Of a stretch of DNA of 64,000 nucleotides, positions 57,841-64,000 are shown in pieces. The position numbers and the translations under genes were made by a program. How positions within the stretch are numbered: the first letter of the stretch is position 1; each line of letters starts with the position of its first letter. A model generated the notes under the pieces. It made no database searches. It was given only the letters and a program-made list of their open reading frames with translations, and was not told where the DNA came from. Origin of the DNA: CAZFOB01 sp964520325 (lineage in GTDB: Bacteria; Actinomycetota; JAICYB01); assembly GCA_964520325.1 (NCBI GenBank), contig CAZFOB010000003.1, positions 192,431 through 256,430 on the forward strand, written 5' to 3'.

Positions 57841-59903
57841 GCTCGGCCCTCTTGGATCACGATCGAACCGAGGTCGTCGAGCTCCCAGGTCTGACCTGGG
57901 AGCACCACCGTCGTCGAGTCGTACTCCTGGATGATGGCCGGGCCGGCGTGCGCTTCACCGGGTTGCCACGCCGCGCGCCGGAACACGGAGGTCGAGACGA
58001 TCCCTTCGCCGTCGAACCATGCGTCGACGACGCGCTCCGTTTCCAGGACCTCGGTGCCGGTCTGCGCGGCGAACGGCGGCTTGGAGGTGCGTCCGACGAC
58101 TCGGAGTCGTGCGCTGACGACGAGCACCGGCTCCGTCTTGACGGAGATGCCGTAGACGTCACCGTGTAGGCGATGGAAGCGCTGTGTCACGTTGCTGATG
58201 TCGAGTGACGCACGATCCTCGTTGGGGATTGGGACCTGCAGATCGTGCATCTGACCGATGTACCGAGCGACGACATACGGCTGAATCTCCACGGCGCCCT
58301 CCGGCACACCCTCTTCGGCGAGTATGCGGATCCCTTCCGACTCCATGCGCGCGAAGGACGCAGCGAGCTCTTCGGAAGGGAGGACATCGAGGGGCTGCAT
58401 GACGGCCTCGACGAGATCGTGCACGAGGTCGGCGGTCGCGACGCCGAGTGCGGAGAGTGCGCCGGGGTGGGAGGGGATGACTGTGCGCGAGATCTCCAAC
58501 TCACGCGCAAGGGACGAAGCGTGGATCGGACCGGCCCCGCCATACGCCATGAGCGTGAGGTCGAGCGGGTTGATCGCCGATTCGCTCATCATCACGCGCA
58601 TCGCGTCGGCCATATGTGCGTTCACGAGCCGAAAGACGCCACTCGCCGCGGCCAAAGCGTCCATCCCGAGCGGCTTCCCGACTTCGACGGCGAGAGCGTT
58701 TCGCGCCGCATCGACGTCGAGAGTCATCGTCCCGCCGACGAGATCCGGTAGATAGCCGAGCACGGTGTTCGCGTCGCTCACCGTCGGTGCCGTACCGCCT
58801 CGTCCGTAGCAGACAGGCCCGGGCTGCGATCCCGCGCTCTGCGGGCCGACGCGAAGACCGCCGCCTTCATCGATCCACGCGATCGACCCGCCGCCGGCTC
58901 CGATGCTGCGGATGTCGAGCATCGGAAGGCGAACGGCGTAGCCGCCGACCTCTGTCTCGATGTTTTGTTTGGGTTTGCCGTCGACGACGAGCGCGACGTC
59001 GAAGCTCGTCCCGCCCATGTCGACCGCCAACAGGCTTCGAACACCCATCTGGTCGGCCAGGCCCACGCACGCGGCAACGCCGGCGGCGGGGCCGGACTCG
59101 AGGAGAGCCGCGGGACGTCGCCCGGCGACTGCGATCGAGGCCAGGCCCCCGTTCGACTGCATGATCCGGGGCTCGGGCAACTTCCTCGTGTTTGTCCCGG
59201 TGCGCACGCGCTCGAAGTAGCGACTGATCAGAGGGCCGAGGTACGCATTGACGACCGTCGTGCTTGTTCGTTCGTACTCGAGCATCGTGGGATCGATCTC
59301 GTGCGAACACGTCACGAAGACGTGCTTGAGTGTTTCCTCTATAGACGTCTTGAGCCGGATCTCATGTGCGGGGTTCTCGAACGACCACAGCAGACAAACG
59401 GCGACCGCTTCTGCGCCGGACTCGCGGATCGCCTCGACGACGCGATCGACCTCGGAACACTTCAGCGGCGCGACGACCTCACCGTGGCGATCTATTCGCT
59501 CCTCCACGCCGAATCGTCGGCGCCAAGGAACGAGCGGAGCAGGGAAGCTGAGCTGCAAGTCGTATGGATCGAGGACGCCGGTCCGATCCATCCGGCGAAA
59601 TTCGAGAACATCTTCGAATCCCATGGTGGTCACGAGCGCCGTTGTTGCGCCGCGCTTCGTCAGGAACGCGTTGGTACCGGCTGTGGTGCCGTGCCCGAGG
59701 AACACCACGTCGACGTCGCCCTCGGCGGCGAGGAGGGCGTCGATAGCCTCGAGGACGGCGATGCTGGGGTCGTCGGGCGTGGATGGAACCTTCCGCACCG
59801 TCCACGTCGCGCCGTCCTCGGTCATGCCGACGATGTCGGTGAACGTCCCGCCCACGTCGATCCCCAGACGGATGCGGCGCTGGCCCCTTGTCGCGGAAGT
59901 CAC
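57837..59903 (-). CDS. hydantoinase A/oxoprolinase-family subunit
   Basis: 688 residues from GTG 59903. ASKHA-type ATPase: LGIDVGGTFTDIVGM at residues 13-27, GHGTTAGTNAFLTKRGA, LAVDMGGTSFDVALVVDGKP and DIRSIGAGGGSIAWIDEGG. It uses ATP to drive ring opening or carboxylation together with the B subunit. First gene of a five-gene minus-strand operon. Its 268-base upstream region, shared with the divergent acyl-CoA dehydrogenase operon, contains CTAAT-based palindromes. Confidence 0.93.
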   Translation of the reverse strand: MTSATRGQRRIRLGIDVGGTFTDIVGMTEDGATWTVRKVPSTPDDPSIAVLEAIDALLAAEGDVDVVFLGHGTTAGTNAFLTKRGATTALVTTMGFEDVLEFRRMDRTGVLDPYDLQLSFPAPLVPWRRRFGVEERIDRHGEVVAPLKCSEVDRVVEAIRESGAEAVAVCLLWSFENPAHEIRLKTSIEETLKHVFVTCSHEIDPTMLEYERTSTTVVNAYLGPLISRYFERVRTGTNTRKLPEPRIMQSNGGLASIAVAGRRPAALLESGPAAGVAACVGLADQMGVRSLLAVDMGGTSFDVALVVDGKPKQNIETEVGGYAVRLPMLDIRSIGAGGGSIAWIDEGGGLRVGPQSAGSQPGPVCYGRGGTAPTVSDANTVLGYLPDLVGGTMTLDVDAARNALAVEVGKPLGMDALAAASGVFRLVNAHMADAMRVMMSESAINPLDLTLMAYGGAGPIHASSLARELEISRTVIPSHPGALSALGVATADLVHDLVEAVMQPLDVLPSEELAASFARMESEGIRILAEEGVPEGAVEIQPYVVARYIGQMHDLQVPIPNEDRASLDISNVTQRFHRLHGDVYGISVKTEPVLVVSARLRVVGRTSKPPFAAQTGTEVLETERVVDAWFDGEGIVSTSVFRRAAWQPGEAHAGPAIIQEYDSTTVVLPGQTWELDDLGSIVIQEGRA

Positions 59904-59988
59904 GACGAAGAACGGGGTTCGGACAACATCAACGCGCCCTGCTTACCCAAGCCGGCTCCTACCGTGACCCGAGACCACACATTCTGCA

Positions 59989-60092
59989 GATTAGTCGTTC
60001 GTCTCACCCTATTAGTCTAATCATTACGACAATACTCCGACAATCGCCCTGCATCGTTCTTGACGGTCCTAAACAACTAGGCTAATAATTAG
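59989..60092. promoter_or_regulatory. palindrome cluster in the hyuA / acyl-CoA dehydrogenase divergent region
   Basis: ATTAGTCTAAT (60011-60021) and CTAATAATTAG (60082-60092) are perfect 11-bp palindromes built from the same CTAAT half-site, and GATTAGTC occurs again at 59989-59996, 21 bp (two helical turns) from the first palindrome. TTGACG (60060-60065) with AATAAT (60084-60089) and an 18-base spacer is a likely plus-strand promoter whose -10 box lies inside the second palindrome. These look like repressor sites for both operons. The motif differs from YGATTATMA, so a different regulator is implied. The rest of the 268-base gap shows no gene. Confidence 0.6.
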
Positions 60093-60171
60093 TAGCAAAG
60101 AGTCGCGGGACAATGACTTGCCGTCCGATCGTCAAGATCGCGTGACGGAGGGGTCAATCGAGAGAGGGCGC

Positions 60172-61335
60172 ATGGATTTCGGACTGGGCGGAGACCTCGA
60201 GGAAATTCGGACCTGGGCGCGAGGATTCGGCGAGCAGTATTGCAGCCGCGAGTACATCCGAAAGCTAGACGAAGCTGCCGAGTTTCCCGAGGAGCTCTAT
60301 CAACGGATGGCCGAGGCCGGCTTCTTGTCCGTCGCCGCGCCCGAGGAGTACGGCGGGTCGGGCGGCGACATCCTCATGCAGACGGTCGTGTGCGAAGAGC
60401 TTGCTCGGGCGATGCAAGGCAGCGTCATCGCCTGGTTCACGACGAGTTGCTTCGGCGCGCAATCTGTAGGCGCGTACGGCACCGAAGAGCAGAAGAAGCG
60501 GCTCGTGCCGGGCATCTGTGATGGATCGATCAAGTTTGCAATCTCTGTCACCGAACCCGACGGCGGCACCGACGTGCTCGGTGCAATGAAAACCAAGGCT
60601 GTGCAAACCGACGGAGGATGGGTCGTCAACGGGAGCAAGGTGTTCACGACCGCCGCTCACGTCGCCGACTTCATTCTTCTATGTTGCCGGACCGCTCCCG
60701 CCGAAGATGGCAAGAAGCATAAAGGGATCTCCGCCCTCCTCGTGAGCCGCGACGACCCGGGTGTGTCGATGCACCCGATCCAAACGCTGGGTCTGCGGAC
60801 GATCGACTCGTTCACCATTCACTACGACGACGTGTTTGTCCCCGACGAGAACGTGCTCGGCGAACCCGGATTGGGTTGGGGAGTGCTTACGCATACCCTC
60901 AACAATGAACGCATCCTGACCGCCGCTATGTGCATCGGAATCGCAGAGGCTGCATACCAGGACGCGCTTGAGTACGCGAAAGAGCGACAAGCATTCGGGC
61001 GACCGATCGGTCAATTCCAGTCGATCGCCAACTACCTCGTGAACATGAAGGTGGGACTCGACAGTGCCCGGCTGCTCACGTATCGGGCGGCCTGGATGCA
61101 GTCGCAGGGGCTTCCATGCGGACCGGAAGCCACGATGGCCGCCCTCGTCGCGTCCGAATTGGTATCGAAGGCTTCCGATGACGGCATCCAGATCCTGGGC
61201 GGCTACGGATACTCGATGGAGTACGACATGCAGCGGTATTGGCGCGACACGCGTCAGCTGCGCATCGGTCCGATCAGTAACGAGATGTCTCGGAACTACA
61301 TCGCGACCTCGATCGGCTTGCCGAAGTCGTACTGA
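60172..61335 (+). CDS. acyl-CoA dehydrogenase
   Basis: 387 residues from ATG 60172 (GAGAGAGGG ribosome-binding site); a longer frame from 60118 lacks such a site. FAISVTEPDGGTDVLGAMKT (FAD and substrate binding), NGSKVFTTAAHVADFILLCC, LNNERILTAAMCIGIAEAAY and the C-terminal catalytic-glutamate region GGYGYSMEYDMQRYWRDTRQ. It introduces an alpha-beta double bond into an acyl-CoA. First gene of a plus-strand operon with a CoA ligase and two MaoC-fold proteins. Confidence 0.95.
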   Translation: MDFGLGGDLEEIRTWARGFGEQYCSREYIRKLDEAAEFPEELYQRMAEAGFLSVAAPEEYGGSGGDILMQTVVCEELARAMQGSVIAWFTTSCFGAQSVGAYGTEEQKKRLVPGICDGSIKFAISVTEPDGGTDVLGAMKTKAVQTDGGWVVNGSKVFTTAAHVADFILLCCRTAPAEDGKKHKGISALLVSRDDPGVSMHPIQTLGLRTIDSFTIHYDDVFVPDENVLGEPGLGWGVLTHTLNNERILTAAMCIGIAEAAYQDALEYAKERQAFGRPIGQFQSIANYLVNMKVGLDSARLLTYRAAWMQSQGLPCGPEATMAALVASELVSKASDDGIQILGGYGYSMEYDMQRYWRDTRQLRIGPISNEMSRNYIATSIGLPKSY

Positions 61336-61356
61336 ACTAGCGAGGGAGAGGGACTG

Positions 61357-62772
61357 ATGGATCGCGCGGCCTCGGAGAAGAGAGTCTTTCTTCCGACTCT
61401 CGAACTCCTTTCTCGTGAGGAACTCGAGGATCTACAAGGGCGAAAGCTTCGTCGCCAATGTGCGCAGGTCTACGCGACGAACTCCTTCTATAAGCGCCTT
61501 TGGGACAAAGCGGGGTTCTCACCCGACGACATCAAGACACACGCCGATGTCGTCCGCATCCCCTTCACGACGAAAGAAGACTTCATCGACGACCAGGAGC
61601 AGCATCCGCCGTACGGATTGCGGCTCGGCGTACCGGAAGAAGATGTCTTCGAGATCTCTCTGACGAGCGGCACGTCGGGGAAGGGGCGGGAGGTCCACGC
61701 GCACACGGTCCGCGACGCGCATCTGCGGGGCCAGATGACGGCCGTCGCATTTGCGTGGGGAGGCCTCACCGCGCAGGACATCGCGATCTTTCACATCACT
61801 GCCACGAACAGCGCGTCCTTGTACACGATGCTGCGCGGCATCAGATCGGTAGGACGGCTGCCTTACCTCGTTGGTCATATGGGGTTCGAGGAACGCCTCG
61901 AATTCATGGAGCGCTTCGGTGTGAACGCGATGTATGCCATGCCGAGTGCGCTCAACGGGATGGCGACGCTCTGCCTCAAGGAAGGCATCGACCCTCGCAA
62001 GGCCTACTCGGGACTGCGGTTCATCATCCACAGCGCCGAGAGCTGGCCCGTCGAGTGGATCCGCCGCATGGAAGAGTTCTGGGGGGCCGAGCTCATGGAG
62101 GTGTACGGCTCGACGCAGACGAACGCGGCCTTTGGGGCCGCCTGCTGCGAGCACGGGTCGGTCATCGGTAATGAGCGCGGAAACCTTCATCTGTTCGAGT
62201 GGACGACGCTTTATGAAGTGGTCGACCCGGAAACGAGTGAACCAGTGCACGAAGGGGAGCCGGGCGAGCTCATCATCACGCACCTCGACAAGCAGGCTTC
62301 GCCGATCATGCGCTTCCGCACCGGGGATCGAGGGACGTTCTTCAAGCACACGCGCTGTCCGTGCGGACGCCAGCTCAACATCCTCGAGGCGGGAACGATC
62401 GGCCGCGTGGATGAGATGCTCAAGGTGAAAGGACAGAACATCTGGCCGCCGGACATCGATGCGTTGCTGTTCTCCCACCCCGAGATCGACGAGTACCAGG
62501 TCAGGACGCACATCGGCGAGAAGGGACGCGACGAGATCGAGCTCACGTTCTCCGTGAAGGAAGGGTTCGAGTCGAGGCAGGACGATATGCAACGGGAACT
62601 TACTCGTGAGCTCAAAGCGGCCACCGACATCACGTTCCGGATCCAGTCGGCTTCAGCCGACGCCCTCCCGCATTTCGACACGCCAGACAAGAAGCCGCGG
62701 AGATGGACCGACGAGCGCCACGCAGGGCTCGCGCAAGGTGTCGGACAGCTCGAACCGAGCGGGACTCGTTGA
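61357..62772 (+). CDS. PaaK-like AMP-forming CoA ligase
   Basis: 471 residues. Phenylacetate-CoA-ligase-type adenylating enzyme: ISLTSGTSGKGREVHAHT (phosphate-binding loop), MEVYGSTQTNAAFGAACCEH, MRFRTGDRGTF and VDEMLKVKGQNIWPPDID before the mobile C-terminal domain. It activates a carboxylic acid, possibly aromatic, to its CoA thioester. It lies 21 bases after the dehydrogenase gene with a GAGGGAGAGG ribosome-binding site. Confidence 0.92.
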   Translation: MDRAASEKRVFLPTLELLSREELEDLQGRKLRRQCAQVYATNSFYKRLWDKAGFSPDDIKTHADVVRIPFTTKEDFIDDQEQHPPYGLRLGVPEEDVFEISLTSGTSGKGREVHAHTVRDAHLRGQMTAVAFAWGGLTAQDIAIFHITATNSASLYTMLRGIRSVGRLPYLVGHMGFEERLEFMERFGVNAMYAMPSALNGMATLCLKEGIDPRKAYSGLRFIIHSAESWPVEWIRRMEEFWGAELMEVYGSTQTNAAFGAACCEHGSVIGNERGNLHLFEWTTLYEVVDPETSEPVHEGEPGELIITHLDKQASPIMRFRTGDRGTFFKHTRCPCGRQLNILEAGTIGRVDEMLKVKGQNIWPPDIDALLFSHPEIDEYQVRTHIGEKGRDEIELTFSVKEGFESRQDDMQRELTRELKAATDITFRIQSASADALPHFDTPDKKPRRWTDERHAGLAQGVGQLEPSGTR

Positions 62773-62775
62773 TCG

Positions 62776-62949
62776 ATGACCGAGCGCCCTGAGGTGATGG
62801 ATCGCAAAGAAGCGATTGCCCGTGTGCAAAAGATCTATGAAATGAGTGCCGAACTCTCGCGCTGCGGTCATCGCGACCTCGAGTCTCGAGCGTCCGAGGT
62901 CCACGCCATGGCGGCACACATGCTGTACGACCTCGGCGAACCCGGGTGA
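62776..62949 (+). CDS. 57-residue operon protein of unknown function
   Basis: ATG 62776 follows the ligase stop by 3 bases, and the TGA at 62947-62949 overlaps the GTG start of the next gene, so it is embedded in the operon. MTERPEVMDRKEAIARVQKI, YEMSAELSRCGHRDLESRAS, then HAMAAHMLYDLGEPG: a helical, polar small protein with a Cys-Gly-His. It may be a subunit or assembly factor of the neighbouring enzymes. No family recognised. Confidence 0.7.
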   Translation: MTERPEVMDRKEAIARVQKIYEMSAELSRCGHRDLESRASEVHAMAAHMLYDLGEPG

Positions 62950-63503
62950 GCGCGAAGGTCAAGTTGGATCTCACGCCGGGGACATGGGAGCAGGCCGAAG
63001 CTGTGGTCGGCAAGGAGTTTTCCCATCAGGTCGGCGCCGATCCCGTCAACCAGCCGATGATCAGGCAGCAGCTCGAAGCCCTTGAGTGGGATTGCCCGCT
63101 CTTCTACGACGACGAGATCGCTCGGCAGGCCGGCTTCGAGGGCGCGATCGCCCCTTTCGCGATGTACATGACGTTCGCGATGCCGGCGTATTGGAGTCCG
63201 GGTGATCCACCGATCGCGCACCCCGTGATCCCACCGTTCACATTCGGAGAGATCCCCGCGCCCGGGACCGAGATGATGGCGACCGATATGGAGGTTGAGT
63301 TTCAGACACCGATGATGCGGGGTGATGTCATCGAGTCCACTCGGAAACTAGCCGAGCTCACACGCAAGCGCACCAAGTTGGGTGACGGTGCCTTCCTGGT
63401 CTTCGAGACGACCTATACCAACCAACGTGGTGAGGTTGTCGCACTCGAACGCATGACGGTTTATCGCTACGAGCCCGGCGAGGAGCCCCCAAGTAATGAC
63501 TAG
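62946..63503 (+). CDS. MaoC-like N-terminal (FAS1-type) dehydratase-domain protein
   Basis: 185 residues from GTG 62946. Hot-dog-fold half: VNQPMIRQQLEALEWDCPLF, GAIAPFAMYMTFAMPAYWSP and VEFQTPMMRGDVIESTRKLA. Such proteins pair with a second MaoC domain to form an enoyl-CoA hydratase, and that partner follows with an 8-base overlap. Expected step: hydration of the enoyl-CoA made by the dehydrogenase. Confidence 0.9.
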   Translation: MSAKVKLDLTPGTWEQAEAVVGKEFSHQVGADPVNQPMIRQQLEALEWDCPLFYDDEIARQAGFEGAIAPFAMYMTFAMPAYWSPGDPPIAHPVIPPFTFGEIPAPGTEMMATDMEVEFQTPMMRGDVIESTRKLAELTRKRTKLGDGAFLVFETTYTNQRGEVVALERMTVYRYEPGEEPPSND

Positions 63504-63939
63504 CAACGAAACCGATCGCAAAGACCAGCGCACGGTCGGTCAATGCGCGGTGGGGGACGAGATCGGTCCGACATCCATCGATCTCGGTCTGCAGAAGCTC
63601 GTGATGATTGCCGCGGCGAACCGTGATTTCGCGCCCTTGCACCACGACCCTGACATGGCGCGAGCGAGTGGAGCTCCAACGGCGAGCGTGAACGTCATGT
63701 TCGTCATGGCGTTGATGGAACGCGCGTTGCTGGAGTGGGGCGGACTGCGCACCCGAATCCAGAAGCTCGGGCCGTTCCGAATGACGAATTTCAGCTCGGC
63801 CGGTGATCGGGTGAGCTGCCGGGGCCGCGTCACAGAAGTGGACGAGAAATGCGGGCGTGTCCGGGCCGAAATGTGGTTCGAGACATCACCCGAGAAGCGC
63901 ACGGTTGTCGGGGAAGCGGAAGTGCAACTTCCCAAGTAG
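63496..63939 (+). CDS. MaoC-family dehydratase/enoyl-CoA hydratase
   Basis: 147 residues. KLVMIAAANRDFAPLHHDPD carries the MaoC catalytic Asp and His, followed by GAPTASVNVMFVMALMERAL and FSSAGDRVSCRGRVTEVDEK. The start overlaps the preceding gene, so the two hot-dog halves are co-translated. After its stop, 61 bases remain to the window edge; an ATG at 63988 behind GAGGAA could begin another gene. Confidence 0.92.
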   Translation: MTSNETDRKDQRTVGQCAVGDEIGPTSIDLGLQKLVMIAAANRDFAPLHHDPDMARASGAPTASVNVMFVMALMERALLEWGGLRTRIQKLGPFRMTNFSSAGDRVSCRGRVTEVDEKCGRVRAEMWFETSPEKRTVVGEAEVQLPK

Positions 63940-64000
63940 CTCTGTTTCTGGAATGCGTCAGACCCTTTGACCGGAATCGGTGAGGAAATGTCCACGCTCA

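Noticed and set aside
1..64000. tRNA, rRNA, CRISPR or complete insertion sequence
   Set aside because: I saw no cloverleaf, ribosomal sequence, regularly spaced repeats or transposase-like frame on either strand by eye; a software scan could still find a tRNA.

Overview
The window is GC-rich and densely coded, with frequent GTG starts and many 1-4 base ATGA/GTGA overlaps. Its gene content points to a free-living heterotrophic actinobacterium: HTH-linked citrate synthases, fused branched-chain transporter subunits, LLM flavin oxidoreductases, CaiB/BaiF and MaoC enzymes. Acidimicrobiia or a relative is my best guess, but nothing here fixes the class. I saw no rRNA, tRNA, CRISPR array or intact transposase.

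Layout. (1) 1-4.2 kb, minus strand: late cobalamin synthesis, cobU-cobT-cobS, then a cobalamin riboswitch, then cobC-cbiB running off the left edge. (2) 4.2-12.1 kb: an Ig-like protein with a relict upstream frame, an LLM oxidoreductase, a VOC protein, B12-dependent methionine synthase (metH), and a TetR regulator divergent from three small membrane proteins. (3) 12.2-14.7 kb: three GNAT acetyltransferases and a DUF433/DUF5615 toxin-antitoxin pair, which looks like accessory cargo. (4) 14.7-21.5 kb: a surface module of a DUF916-like anchored protein and a delta-60/WxL-like protein, followed by a large cyclase-ATPase-LuxR regulator. Two copies of a 26-bp repeat lie upstream of the regulator and of the surface pair. 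(5) 21.5-32.3 kb: two gene-tail remnants, a winged-helix protein, a Baeyer-Villiger-type monooxygenase, two divergent citrate-synthase-like genes (one an HTH fusion with an eroded active site), a DUF2330 protein, a cupredoxin, a thiolase-like protein, gpsA and a DUF1272 protein. (6) 32.4-34.3 kb: a gene graveyard with two ParE-type modules whose toxins are broken, a small conserved protein and a DUF2971-like pseudogene.

(7) 34.3-63.9 kb is the most unusual part: what looks like a large catabolic island for an unidentified substrate. A FadR-type GntR regulator is followed by three tandem paralogues of an unnamed hydrolase-like family with C-terminal PKD-like domains, a cupredoxin-like lipoprotein candidate, a CitE/HpcH-type CoA lyase and a CaiB/BaiF CoA-transferase. 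Divergent from these are an ABC importer made of a membrane-anchored binding protein, a LivH-LivM fusion and a 992-residue MFS-LivF-LivG fusion, then a beta-propeller protein and an unknown anchored protein. A minus-strand operon follows (hydantoinase/oxoprolinase A and B, a carboxymuconolactone decarboxylase-like protein, an NTF2-like protein, an LLM oxidoreductase). Divergent from it runs a plus-strand operon (acyl-CoA dehydrogenase, PaaK-like CoA ligase, a 57-residue protein, two MaoC-fold hydratases). A shared AT-rich motif, YGATTATMA, precedes four transcription units of the first half, suggesting one GntR regulon. CTAAT-based palindromes sit between the two later operons.

Working model (inference): the substrate is imported by the fused transporter, hydrolysed or opened by the paralogous hydrolases, hydantoinase-type and flavin enzymes, activated to a CoA ester, and degraded by dehydrogenation, hydration, CoA transfer and CoA-ester lysis. 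The substrate cannot be read from the sequence.
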